The notes under the pieces: generated by a model
What the model was told of the DNA's origin: nothing
The model's database searches: none
The model's input: the letters and a program-made list of their open reading frames with translations, nothing else
Made by a program: the position numbers and the translations under genes
Shown: positions 1-11,627 of the stretch, piece by piece
Numbering within the stretch: position 1 is the stretch's first letter
Layout: each line of letters opens with the position of its first letter
DNA from: Chimonanthus salicifolius
Lineage: Eukaryota; Streptophyta; Magnoliopsida; Laurales; Calycanthaceae
NCBI GenBank assembly: GCA_013350335.1
Contig: CM023540.1
Coordinates: 26,949,175-27,013,174 of the forward strand
Length of the DNA stretch: 64,000 bases
Direction: 5' to 3'

Positions 1-2261
1 TATTAATGTTGTGATGTTTGGATTTAGAATCTTAGACCTTTTGGTCCTGTGTCAAGCTGGACCTTTTTTGTAGACCTGTGGATGAAGAGTTTAACCCTGG
101 GCTTGCCATACAGTTCATAACTTAGATCATGTCCTATCCAGGCTATGAAATGAATTAGATGGCTAGTTAAAAAGGTCTGGGCTCAAATCAAGTTTATAAA
201 ATACATTGGCCCATCTCAGTTTGGGCCGGACCTACATGAGTCTGAGATGCCTTGGTTTGTCCTCGCTCATATCAGCTGCATAAAGTCTTTCTTGTTTTGT
301 TTCATTTTTTTCTGCTTTATGTCATAATAAAATACGATATTACATCATAGATTATAAGTGTAATTCTAAAATTAATGAAATAAATGACTTTGATAACGAT
401 AATAATAACATCATAATATTAAGTAATAGAAACTAAAATTAATAAATATGAATATTGAAGTCTACAAATTTAAGTGTTCTAGTATAGAAAAATAGGTTTT
501 TAAAGTCAATAATTTAGTAATGAATAGTCAAATGAGTCATAGAACGAGATTAAGCTACATTTTAAGATTCAAGAGTCTTAATGTGTCAAACCCTAGTCCC
601 GTCGTTCCCTCTAACCCCCCACCCTCAACTCAAAATTTAATTTATGAATTATATGACATGAAATAAGGATAATAATGAAGTGATTGAGGCTGTGTAGCAT
701 TTTTTTGTTACAATTTGCTTATTAATTTCTTTAAAATAGTGTATTCACTTCATTCTGATTTAGCACTTCATGATTAGTTTTATAAAAAAAAAAAGGTTAG
801 AAGTGAAAAATGTCAAAAACATGTTCATATCCATGCCACCATTTATCCTCTCCTAAATCTTACTTATGAACTTTTGCATTTTTCATTCATACATGTGCAC
901 GACATTCTGCACTATATTTCAATAAAAAGAGTTCTCTGATTTATACAATTGATGATTTTATTCCACTCAATTAATATTATTAGGACACTAACAAGTCGAG
1001 TTTGACCTAACTTATTTTCTTTATTGATGGGTCGTCTCATCAAATTTTAGATCCACTTTGCTATAAGATTGATTTGAATTTATTCATTTACTTAATCGAT
1101 CAAAACGAGAAATTATTCATTATGAATCAATTTACAATGATTTATTGTAAACGTGTAAATGTGTAATGATGGTCTTCGAATGAGAATCTAATTTAACATG
1201 TAAAACTTTACGACTTTTTCTTCATTCAACAAAGTTGATTCTTATGAGCCAATTCAACCTAGTTCAACCACTTCATGAGATAAAGTAGTGGTCTACTTTC
1301 TCAAGCCTTAGAAAACCAAATCTAACCAAATCTAGGGGCTTCAAGCCTTCATTTTCACAAACTCAAGAACTTTATGTCTATCAGAAAGTTCAATCAGAGT
1401 TTTCTCCGACGTTGCCGACATGAGTGATTTTAGGGTCTTAAATGAACCTTAATGAGTAAGAAAGCTGTTGGAACTGATGACTCTGAACCTGATATTGGTA
1501 TTATCTGTAGACTTTAATGATGTGTAAGACTCACAGAAGATATGGATAGCGCCGGTAGGTCATTAGGTAACACTATACACTATACACTAGGGCAATTGAT
1601 ACAATCGGTGCCTAACTCAACAGGTGGTGTATGTAAAACGTGGAACTTGGGTTTTTTTTTTGCACAACTAACTATGAAGAAAATATTCACATGTGAATAT
1701 GAATTTATTAAATTATTCTAACTCTTACTATGGATACTATGGATTTTCATCTTCAAGTCTGGATTGTCTGTTGCAGTGTGGCATGTGACAGTAGAATGTC
1801 ACTGTTGTACTAATCATGCAGTGGCATGTGTTTTCTTCACACTGTATGTTGCATTTTACATGTGTAATATTTTACCTCTCGATTCAATATTTAGTTCATT
1901 ATTCATTAGTCAACACTTTCTCTTAGCGTCAACTCTATGATGTAGTATTTATCGATATACTTAGCATGTTCTCAAGTATTCAGTATTTAAATTCATTATT
2001 CAACAATGAACTTTGGTATACAATATTTTAGTTGTGAACTTCTTATCGCTGCTGTAAGGGAATTCAAATCCACTCATATGAAATTTAGAAGAAAATATAG
2101 AAACACCAGAAAATTAACTCGTTTGAGTTCCTCCTATAAATTACTCCAGCTGCAAAAAGAAGACCTGGTGCTTCTAGACGAACTCGTGGTGATTAATTAA
2201 ATTCTTATCGTGGACAATGTTGTTTTTCTGCTGTTCCAATTTAGTGACTATCTAGTAGGGG
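1..2261. other. Intergenic, no gene seen
   Basis: AT-rich DNA with frequent stops in all frames. I see no supported exon, RNA gene or clear mobile element. A few short open frames (for example near 2006-2200) have no recognisable motif. Confidence 0.5.
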
Positions 2262-2610
2262 CATAAATCTCGGTCGATACTGTGCATATCAGTCGAGATA
2301 TCTCGAGTTTTCAAGGACCGAGATATCTCGGCTGATACACACAGTATTAATCAAAGATAAAATAATTCAGCTGAATATCAGCCGATTTCTTTTTCTCTTT
2401 AAAGAATATCGGTTGTGGGCCTGGCCGATATCTCGGCCGATATTGTACCCATATAGTACGAATATCGGCCTAGATATCGGCCAATATTTATATTTTTTAT
2501 TTTAAAAAACAGCCTGATTTTTTTCAAAAAAAAAGTCACCAAGATTTTCAATATTTTTTTTTTAGGAGTGAGAAATAATCTCGGTCAAACCAAGATCTCG
2601 GCTTGCCGAT
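2262..2610. repeat. GATATCGGCC-rich dispersed repeat, copy 1
   Basis: The segment opens with ATAAATCTCGGTCGATACTG and is packed with short palindromic words such as GATATCTCGG, CTCGGCCGATAT and GATATCGGCC, followed by T-rich and A-rich runs. The same vocabulary recurs near 50.3, 51.1, 52.3, 53.8 and 57.5 kb. The opening words are almost the same as in the copy at 53806. No coding capacity is seen. The class (MITE, SINE or other) cannot be assigned from this window. Confidence 0.65.
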
Positions 2611-4932
2611 TTTCGTCCAGAGAGAGACGATGTTACCTTCTCCTTTCTATCCTTCTTTTGCTCCTCGTTCTTTTTCACTTTTGATTGGCAAACTAAATAT
2701 TGAAAAACCTCTTAATCAGTGAATTCCCTACTTAGTGAAATCCTCTACTCAAAGAAATTTCTCAAAAAGTTCTTTCCTCAATCAACTGTGAGGCATGGAG
2801 AACTAGATTCCACCATAAAAGTAGTCAAATCAAATCAAGATGCCATCTATGATAATTCCCCTTGGTAAGAAAAAGGAAATAAAAACTAGATGAATAAGGA
2901 GAAATCTCTCGTAGGTTTTGACTCTAGAGTGAAAAAGAAATTTAACCCTAGTTTGGGCCCCATGACTAGACCAGCATATAACTCAAGGGGCCCAAATCCA
3001 ATCATGTCCTCAGTTCTCAGTCATTTTTGGTCGTCCTGGCCCATTGTCCGACCCATGTCTGGACTCTGGACACCTAAGTGACAGGCCATAAATGGCCACT
3101 GCTCTGCTCACAATTGAGGATTATAAGAAAGAAAACCCATTTGTTTTCTTGTGGAAAATCCTAGAACTTTTTATTGCTATTGTGGCCTTTAATAAGGTTA
3201 TATGACTGGTTAACAACCACTGCCATATCCTTCTTAGTGGTCTAGGGTCTATGAACTTGGTCTTCCAACTAGACTGAACAAATAGAATTTCCTAGGGCAA
3301 ATGACCATCCATTTGTGCTGGGGGTGGGCCATGATTTCCTCTTGCTTGTTCATGCATGGTGGAGAAGGAAAAGTGGTCAAAGGGGGTCAAATAAAAAGGG
3401 CATTTAAAAGGTGGTTAAAGGTGTTTTGGCTCTATCATTTGCATGGTTGGTGAACCCACATTGCCCACCCTATTGTGGGCAAGCCCTGGCCCATGGAAGC
3501 TGTCCTCTCTCCCAACTCCAAATGAAAACAGACCTTTTCTCCCTAACAAATCCATCGATACAATGCATCTGCCATCCCTCCTTTCTTTGCCCCTCTCATA
3601 TCATTCTCTTAACTTACTTCCTTCCCAGGCTCAATCATTCACTCAATGTATTGGCTACATCACTCAGGTATTTGCCACTAATCTATTATTTGTCACTAAT
3701 TTAATGACCAATATGTTTAGATTTTTTTAGAACATTCGATTAGTGCAAACATCTCTATCCATACACGCTAGAACTGCGTTTCGATGAGGGTCTCCTTTTT
3801 TACTTTTGAAAACCCTTTTCTTTTAAGGGATTTTCATATTACCTGAAGTAACCTCTGGTGAAGCGTAACCCTTACAAAATTTACCTCTCATCTAAATATA
3901 ATACAACTAACTTTATGGAAAGTGGCTCTTTATAGTGAAGTGAGAATCAAACTTAAAGCTCCCGTTTCTTGATGTGGTTCTTAACCATTATTTCAATTCC
4001 TTTGGATCCACTAATTCTATTTTCTTTTAATTTTTAAATGACCATTATGAAAAAAAGAGTTCTAAAATTGGTGATTTGATGTAATTTGGTTTCATAATTT
4101 TGACAGATATTTTTTTCTTCTGAAAAATTGAAGAATACCCTTTGATATTCTTTTGAGTAATTAATAACTTTAATAACAATCTTGTAGATCGAATGTGACC
4201 CGACTGAGACTGGGCTGATTCAATTGATTTGGTCGAGATAAGCATAAAATATTTTGACCTTTTGAAGACGACCCAAGCTATTTGCTCAAAGATCTCATGA
4301 AAACTATTCACAATATAATAGAATTATTAAAATTATCCTAAACTTTTAAAACTTTAATAAAATAATACTTGAGGAAGCATCCTGTTATGGCTGATATTAT
4401 TCCACCTCAAAATCTCAAATTGGTCTTTGTATGGGATTGAAAATAAATAAAAAAATAAAAAAATTAATATGCATCTGTTTATATTTTAAATATTAAATCA
4501 GACAAACTATTGAAAGATGAGACCAATCCAAAGTCATTAACTCTGATAAGGTCAATGTAATGTGAGATACGCCAACCAATATGTCTCTAATTATTTGATT
4601 TTTGGGGCCTTCTTGTGTCTAACTTTTTTTCATCTTATCTTTATTATTTTTTTCCTTTCACACCTTAGTCAATAGTCACATAATTAAGTTCTCAAGTATT
4701 ATTAGATACAAATTAATAGAATATGCAAATGTCACGCGTGGATCTTTCATTTTCATCATTTTCATGTAGCCATGTGGCTTGATTGTCAATGGCCAGATCA
4801 ATTCATTTGTGTGGGGGTCCCAGTGTGGATGATACACACACAAAAATCTATTGGTGAGACCAGCTGAACAGTGTAATGGATTATATATTGAATATCGCCC
4901 ATTAGTTAAAAAGAAAAAACTCAGAAAATCAA
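2611..4932. other. Intergenic, degenerate SINE-like trace near 3850-3995
   Basis: No gene is supported. Around 3850-3995 the wording 'agtggctctttatagtgaagtg...aacttaaagctcccgtttcttgatg' resembles the minus-strand body of the tRNA-derived SINE-like repeats seen near 5.6, 18.2 and 40.1 kb, but it is too decayed for exact ends. Confidence 0.35.
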
Positions 4933-5110
4933 TTTTTTTTTTTTTGGAATTTACATGTGGGAAACAGTGGAAAATCCAACTGAAAAATCCATACGAGTGA
5001 TATCCACTGCCCTTAGGGACACACCAGATGAGACTATAGGGGCTTGAACCTGACAACTCCCACTTCTTGAGGACAGGAGATTACCTGATTGAACTACACC
5101 TATGTGGACT
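4933..5110 (-). mobile_element. tRNA-derived SINE (minus orientation)
   Basis: Read on the minus strand this starts near 5108 with an A-box-like GTAGTTCAATCAGG (5084-5097) and a B-box-like GGTTCAAGCCC (5040-5050). It ends in an A-run (T-run on plus at about 4933-4948). It is flanked by near-identical 12-bp words, TCAGAAAATCAA at 4921-4932 and TCAGGAAATCAA at 5111-5122, which fits a target-site duplication. It is related to the copy at 43989-44160. Confidence 0.75.
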
Positions 5111-5122
5111 TCAGGAAATCAA

Positions 5123-7192
5123 ACTTAGAAGTAAATAACTATCTAATTAAACCCTGAATTAAATTTTAAAATTGCAAAATTGACAAGTACTCATAATTAA
5201 TTATAAAAATTGCAAGTAGAAATTCTATAGACCTCAAATAGACAGCCTATTTTATATAAATAATATTTCAAATCTGACAGTAACTACTAGTTTTTCAGAA
5301 AAATAAGATAGTGAATGAAAAAAAAAAGAGTAAAAAACAAATAACTTATCTTAAAAATATTTGCAGATATGTACTGGGTTTGAAGAATGTTGGTCACTTC
5401 TCAATAAATAAAAAATGAAAGTGTATGAAAAAATAAAATTATTATCAACACTTCAGTAGATTTAATCTCTTTTGGGAGACTTGTTGAATCAACTTATTCG
5501 ATTAGTTTTTACTTGAATTTTTTTATAACCTCCGGACATATTCAAATCTCCCTGTCTACACATCGAATAATTTTATCAGAGTCCTTTGAAGTGGAGTGGG
5601 AAATTAAACTGATGACTTCCACTTCTGTTCCTACTTAATTTAATTGAATGATTCATGAAAATTAACCATATCTTATCAAGTGTAGCAATAAAACACTCGA
5701 AAACTCTACCAAATTAAAGTTTGTATTTCTAATTTTGAATTAGTAAAGATTAGAGGCAACCCCCCTAACCAGAGGACTTGACCCATGAGAGGAAACCACC
5801 TTCTCTCCTTTTTCATTCAGATAGTATGACTGGTGGGTGTTTCATCAGTTTCAAATCCAATAAGCAAAAAACAAAGAGCTCTTCTGCTTAGTGATGTGAC
5901 AACCAATATTAAGGTGGGACGTGGATCTAATCCAGTGGCCAAAAAGTTGTGATTTCACCATCTACGAAAAAATCATTTTCATTAAATGTCGCTGGATGTC
6001 CAATCAATCAAGAATTTAAGATGATCATCTATAGCCCTTCAGGATTTTTTTTTTTTTTAAAAAAAATTCTCCTAAATTACTCTAAAATGATTAATAATTA
6101 TTGAAACTTTTATCTCTAAAAGAATATTTAATTTACAAATATATCTTGTACTTTTGGGATCAATCCCCATTAAGATGCCATATTTCTTAATTTTATAATG
6201 CCTTCAAGTTTATGATATCATTTTATTGTGAATTAAATGACAATTTTTTATAGGACATATATTAGGTCATAATTTACAAAACAAATTGACAAAAAGAAAA
6301 TGAAACAATGACCCAAATTCCTCTGTCTATTTCTTTATTATTATTTAGTAAATGCTTCAGCCACGTACCACTCTTACAAATTAAGGATTAAAACAACTTA
6401 ATAAGCTCTAATTTTTGACAACCTCATCATTGAAAGAAGTCGTACTCATCCATCTATAACATGTCAAAGCGAAGTATCAATGACTAAAACAATATTAAAA
6501 TGCGTAGTTAGCGATGTCATTATCGCAAGAGGAATTATCAAATTTTAAGATAGAAGATACATCAACTGCAATCGTGTAAACTAATAATGAATATCATTGT
6601 GACTAAAATAATAGTTTGACCTTAAATTGCTAGAAGATTTTTTTGTTTATGAACACCAAGTACTCTTCTTAATGCCTGCAACATAATTGGCTACATGTGT
6701 CCATTTATCTAATCATATTATTCGATTACATAAAACAAATGAACCCACAACTTTGCAATCGCGACACCAATAATTGTCTAAATCAACGATTAGATCTCAA
6801 AATCAAATCATTCAATCGTCGGTCTTACCATTTTGTGAAACACAATGTTCCATTGTTCTACATCCATCTATTATTGATTACTCGCGAGGTTACGAAATGC
6901 TAATCGAGTTGGGCCCTCCATCACTAATCCATGCCGACATGCCTCACACATACACTGTTTTTGCTAACCACCCAAGATTAGGACATGAAAAGGTCATGTA
7001 CAAAGATGAGAGGAATGAGAACAATATCCTTTTTTTTTTTTTATTTAACAGTAAGTTTTGGCCCACAAGTGTGAGGAGAAAGATGCATTATCTTGTGTTC
7101 ATCTGTTGATTGTAAGGCATTAGGGAGGCAGATTTGAGAGAGAGAAAGAGAGATTTAAGGCATATCCATGTGAATAAGGGCCAAAACAAGAG
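5123..7192. other. Intergenic downstream of the bHLH gene
   Basis: No supported gene. A decayed SINE-like trace lies near 5560-5650. The part close to 7193 is probably the 3' untranslated region of the minus-strand bHLH gene. Confidence 0.45.
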
Positions 7193-9334
7193 TCAAGGAT
7201 GCAATGTTGAGTGGAAGCTCGTGACTCCTCCACATCCATCTCTCACCAACTTCTCAATCTCTGGGACCTCATATGCATTTGTCCCCTGCAACATAAAACA
7301 TCCATTGTCATTCCACTTAAAATCACACAAAAGTGTCTAATAAAAGATCTCGATTCTTAAGAGTGCATTTGGCAATGGGTAGATTTTAAATTTAGAAGAT
7401 AGGAAAAAATCTACTCACATAACAATTTTGTCGCTTGGTTGTCAATAGAGAATAGAGAGATTGGACGTTACTAGAGTAGAGATGATTTATGAAGATTCGA
7501 CTGAGGTTTTCAATTGAGTATTTAAAATAAGGAGATGAAGATTCACTTCTAGATGGTATCTCGTAACTCAGAATCTTATTTTTCTATATACTTGCTTCTA
7601 ATTTGTTGCCTGCCAAATGCATAATCGAAATTGAAATCTCTACTTTTTGAAGATTGAAAATTCTAACTTAGTAAAGATCCAAATTTGTCAAACACACACT
7701 TTGATATAATAACCCCTTTATTACACAATTAAATTGAACAAATATCAATCTTAAATGAATGCACAACTAGAGCTGCTTTTTATAGCTAGAAATGTCTGTC
7801 ACTCGTGTGTCCCACTTTAGCTTATACAAGAATTGAAGCAGAGTTGAAATGTCTTGGAATATCATTTTGATGGACTTTCTAAAATTACAAACAATTCAAT
7901 TGTATCATTTCCAAAAGGATGACCAGGTTTAAGGCTGGCAAAGTCTTATTATGTGTTCATTAGTCCAAGAGGTTCGACCCAAAGTGTAAGGGCACCTGTG
8001 GCATCTCCAAAGTTGTGATATCGAAGCCGTAATCGTAGAAGGAACTCGCTGCAGAAAGCCTCATCGAAAGAAACTGACGAAGATGAAATGAAAAATGTTA
8101 GAAAACACTTTTTAATTGAAAAATGATAAGAACACTGATGTTTTTCTATAACAAGAGATATCGAACTTGTCTTTTTATAATTTTATCGTTGGTGGAAAGA
8201 TGCACAAATATTTTGTATAATGAAAATTATGGAGTTTCACATCTTACCTCAACTTGGTTTTGCAAAGATTGAACATAATTAATTATCTCATCCAACATGA
8301 CTGCCATTCCCATAGTCTGCAGAGACATAAATCATGAATTAAGAATTTATTAAAAAAAATAGTGCAAAAAAGAAGCAAATTTTGAGAATATTCAGCAGTG
8401 GGAATTCTTACCTTGTAGCAACCAGGAACAAGGTCTTGCAAACACCTCATTCTTTCATTGATTTTCTCTCTTCTTACCTGATCCATTTCACAAATCAGTG
8501 GCTACATTGAGAAAACACGGATAAATGACAAATGATTAAGACAATGGAACAATAGTTTGGCAGCCAAAACAGAGAAAAAATGGCAGTCTTAATCAATTTA
8601 ACTAGGGGTATTTGGTCATTTTAAATTTAAATCATTTGTTGTTAATCTTATTTGTCATTCATAAGCTGGTTTAAAGCTTAAACTACGAAGATCATTGTAT
8701 CATTACCCTTTCAGCTAGGCTGTGGCTGTCTGTAGCCTGGCCTCTTCTGGCTCTAACGTGAATCACGTCCTTTGATTTCTCTACATGTTTTTCATTGCAT
8801 TTCCCTCTCTTCCCTCTCCCTGAGCTCTACAAATTCAAAAGCAAACACACCCACGAAGCCAATCCCATAAGAGAAGAGATCGAATGAAACAGAACCAAAG
8901 AAAAACAACTGAAAAAACAGAGTAATTCTTACATTTTTTCTTTTGCTCTTATCATCTTCACCTAACCCAGTTTCAGAAACAGGTGCAGAAGTCATTCCGG
9001 AGCTGCTTTCTGATACTGTCGCCAGCTTCCTCTTCTTCTTCTCTTGATTCCCATCTTCCACAGAAGCCATGGACTGAGGAATGGGCGTAGAAGTAGGGCA
9101 GTCAGCAGGGAAAAAACCTGTAACATTGTCGTTGAAGGGTGCTGGCAATTCAGATTGCTGTGACAGGAAATTATCATTAGAGAACCCCATGAAGCAGGGT
9201 ACATTAGAGTTGGGATTTTCCAAGGAATTGGTGTTCAGCTCTGTGAACTGGTTCATGTATTCCATGGTGGAATACATGTCGAAGAAAGGGAAAGAGGATT
9301 TGTAGCTCTGCAAATTCTCAGAAAACTCTGCCAT
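7193..9334 (-). CDS. BEE-type bHLH transcription factor, six exons, complete
   Basis: Nuclear DNA-binding protein of the plant bHLH group that includes the brassinosteroid-responsive BEE proteins. Exons (minus): 9334-8933, 8778-8707, 8477-8412, 8316-8248, 8073-7996, 7285-7193. All join in phase with GT-AG introns and give 259 residues, the usual family length. The bHLH domain spans about residues 143-203. Exon 2 ends in DSHSLAER, exon 3 reads VRREKINERM...LVPGCYK, and exon 4 holds the second helix (MLDEIINYVQSLQNQVE). His153, Glu157 and Arg161 form the H-E-R signature of G-box/E-box binders. The leucine-rich start of exon 5 (FLSMRL) and the C-terminal NAYEVPEIEKLVRDG...SFHST end are typical of BEE proteins. 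A Lys/Arg cluster near residues 97-102 and 129-137 may be a nuclear signal. The last intron is 710 bp. A MULE lies 540 bp upstream. Family assignment is strong; which BEE paralogue it matches is not settled. Confidence 0.93.
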
Positions 9335-9379
9335 TAAAATTTGGATTTCTTCAGTAAGTGAAGGAAAGGGAAAAGGTGT

Positions 9380-9387
9380 TTATATAA
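9380..9387 (-). promoter_or_regulatory. Likely TATA box of the bHLH gene
   Basis: TATATAAA on the minus strand lies about 46 bp upstream of the ATG (9332-9334). This implies a very short 5' untranslated region if it is the one used. Confidence 0.45.
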
Positions 9388-9477
9388 TGCAGGGGAGAGA
9401 AGGGATTTAAGTTCGAATGTCACATATGGTTTGGTATTCGGTGCATGTGTCTGTGTTTTGAGAAATGCTCAATGGAC

Positions 9478-9487
9478 GCCACGTGGC
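9478..9487. promoter_or_regulatory. Perfect G-box palindrome upstream of the bHLH gene
   Basis: GCCACGTGGC is a 10-bp palindrome with CACGTG at its core, about 145 bp upstream of the start codon. G-boxes are bound by bHLH (PIF-type), bZIP and BZR factors, so light, ABA or brassinosteroid control is plausible. No functional evidence is available from sequence alone. Confidence 0.55.
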
Positions 9488-9865
9488 AGTTCCAGTTTCT
9501 TTGGTTGTGTTCCCTTGGTGGGTCCTATTCTTGCAAATATAATCCATAGAGTGGGGGCCACCAGAGCTTTTGGAGTGGAGCTGAATTTTTTAATGTCAGA
9601 GAATTAGGTGAATTTAGGAAAAATATTTATAGAATGGGATTGTTCATTGAAAGGTATTGAAACGGACTACACTCTATGAAAAGGGGATGAATTATAGGGT
9701 CCTACCCCACATTTACTGTAGAGTTTACGGCTCTTTCCTCTTTCTTATTTCCAATTTCATGTACATGAACAACTGTTAGACGATCCACATTCCACACTGG
9801 TTAATACCATTGTTAGGCCATTTTCTATGTGTTACTGTTCATCATTTGAATCTAATATGTGTGTA

Positions 9866-9874
9866 GAAAGATTG
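9866..9874. repeat. Left 9-bp target-site duplication of the MULE
   Basis: AGAAAGATT at 9866-9874 is repeated exactly at 17548-17556, directly outside the other end of the element. A 9-bp duplication is diagnostic of Mutator-superfamily insertion. Confidence 0.93.
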
Positions 9875-10086
9875 GGAGCACTTACACACACCCGGTTTTT
9901 CTGCCTCTACACACCCGAATTCGAAAATTCGGGTGAAATTACGATTCTGCCCCCGCGTTTCCATTCATTCGAATGAATTCCCAGTTCATTTTGTCATTCA
10001 TTCGAATGAATCACCAGTTCATTTTCGATTCATTCGAATGAATACATTCATTCGAATGAATCACCGGTTCATTTTGGATTCATTCG

Positions 10087-10121
10087 AATGAATGGGCTGA
10101 ACAGTAACACGGAGTACTGTT
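10087..10121. repeat. Hairpin module 1 of the left TIR
   Basis: A 13-bp stem, GGGCTGAACAGTA against TACTGTTCAGCCC, with an 8-nt loop ACACGGAG. The same module recurs near 10218 with the loop inverted (CTCCGTGT) and near 10323 in the first orientation, and three times in the right arm. Confidence 0.85.
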
Positions 10122-10734
10122 CAGCCCGATCATTCGAATGCCCAGTCGTTCGAATCCGCCGAATGGATTCATTCGAATGAATGACCAGTTCATCTTGGCA
10201 TTCATTCGAATGATCGGGCTGAACAGTACTCCGTGTTACTGTTCAGCCCGATCATTCGAATCATTCGCACACGATTCCGCTGAATACATTCATTCGAATG
10301 AATGACCAGTCATTCGAATGAATGGGCTGAACAGTAACACGGAGTACTGTTCAGCCCGATCATTCGATTCATTCGCATACACAGCATTCATTCGAATGAA
10401 TCAACTGATTCATTCGAATGAATGCCTTCAAACGTGCATTCATTCGAATGAATCAGATGATTCATTCGAATGAATGTATCAGAGGCTGCCACGGAATGAC
10501 AGTCCCTCTGGTTCAGCTGATTCATTCGAATGAATCAGCCCATTCATTCGAATGAATCCTCTGTTATCGGGCATTCATTCGAATGAATGGGATGATTCAT
10601 TCGAATGAATGCATCAGAGGCTGTCTGGGAATGACAGTCCAGGCATTCATTCGAATGAATCAGCCCATTCATTCGAATGAATGCCTGAAAATGTGCATTC
10701 ATTCGAATGAATGGGCTGATTCATTCGAATGAAT

Positions 10735-11110
10735 GCCCTGGACTGCCATTCTCAGGCAGCCTCTGATGCATTCATTCGAATGAATCAGACCATTCATTCG
10801 AATGAATGCCTGAAAATGTGCATTCATTCGAATGAATGGCATGATTCATTCGAATGAATGCCCTGGACTGCCACTCTCAGGCAGCCTCTGATGCATTCAT
10901 TCGAATGAATCAGCCCATTCATTCGAATGAATGCCTGAAAATGTGCATTCATTCGAATGAATGGGCTGATTCATTCGAATGAATTCCTGGACTGCCATTC
11001 TCAGGCAGTCTCTGATGCATTCATTCGAATGAATCAGACCATTCATTCGAATGAATGCACGTTTTCAAGGCATTCATTCGAATGAATGGGCTGATTCATT
11101 CGAATGAATG
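10735..11110. repeat. Higher-order tandem array, ~125-bp period, in the left TIR
   Basis: A unit made of CCTGGACTGCC, a TCTCAGGCAG-type spacer, CTCTGATGC and four 16-bp palindromes with CAGCCC/CAGACC, GCCTGAAAATGTGC and GGGCTG/GGCATG spacers. It starts at about 10736, 10861 and 10985, so the period is 124-125 bp. The right arm has only about one equivalent unit, which explains most of the ~300-bp difference in arm length. Confidence 0.8.
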
Positions 11111-11115
11111 AAACT

Positions 11116-11125
11116 TATATATAAA
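11116..11125 (+). promoter_or_regulatory. TATA box of the MULE transposase gene
   Basis: TATATATAAA lies six bases inside the inner edge of the left TIR. Two telobox-like AACCCTAAACCCT words follow at about 11162-11175, then a C/T-rich leader that is nearly free of G for ~350 nt. Confidence 0.65.
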
Positions 11126-11159
11126 TCGATCCACGAAATTTCACTCGTCTCATTCCATT

Positions 11160-11627
11160 CAAAACCCTAAACCCTCGTTTCCCTCTCCCTCTCCCTTCTC
11201 CCTTGAACCCCTTTCTCAATCCCTTCTCCCTTAAAACTTAAACCCCATTTTCAACACCCACTTTTCACCCTTAAACCCCTTTTGCAAACACTTCTCCCTA
11301 CAACCTCATTTTGAACCCCCTTTTCAACTCTCTTTTCAATCCCAAACTCTTGAACCCCATTTCAATCCCAAACCCTTATACTCCATTTTGAACCACGTTT
11401 TTCAAATAATTAACCCTAAAACCCCATTTTCAACCCCCTTTTTTAATCCCAAAACAATGAACCCCTTTTAAATCCCAAACCCTTAAAAAAAAATCATTCC
11501 CATTTTCAACACACTCACTCTCTCAATCTGTTACCTCGGGTCGAAGTTATCTCTCTCAAGCTAATGTCTGGATCTCGTATCTCGAATCGAAGGTAAGTCC
11601 TATCTCAGTTTTTTTCTAGAAATCATC
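11160..11627 (+). promoter_or_regulatory. C/T/A-rich 5' leader of the transposase transcript
   Basis: Strong strand asymmetry: almost no G on the plus strand from 11160 to about 11500, with repeated CCCTTTTCAACCCC-like words. An ATG at 11564 opens a nine-codon frame reaching a GTAAGT-type donor (AAGGTAAGTCC, ~11592). A TTTCTAG acceptor lies 8 nt before the main ATG, so a small 5'-untranslated intron is possible. The upstream ATG does not join in frame with the main ORF. Confidence 0.45.

Larger units (their letters stand above)
9875..11110 (+). repeat. Left terminal inverted repeat of the MULE
   Basis: The first ~87 bp are unique terminus, including a small inverted repeat around CCCGAATTCGAAAATTCGGG. 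The rest is built of about 31 perfect copies (hand count) of the palindrome ATTCATTCGAATGAAT, separated by short spacers. Among them are three large hairpins (10087-10121, 10218-10252, 10323-10357) and three ~125-bp higher-order units (about 10735-11110) that are fewer in the right arm. Confidence 0.9.

Noticed and set aside
7977..7998. Reading through the exon 5 donor of the bHLH gene to a nearby stop as the true C-terminus
   Set aside because: A downstream exon (7285-7193) in perfect phase encodes the conserved BEE C-terminus (NAYEVPEIEKLV...SFHST), so splicing is preferred.
10087..10360. Hairpins considered as CRISPR-like repeats or Rho-independent terminators
   Set aside because: The window is a plant nuclear genome. 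The repeats are palindromic modules of transposon ends, not an array with unique equal-length spacers.
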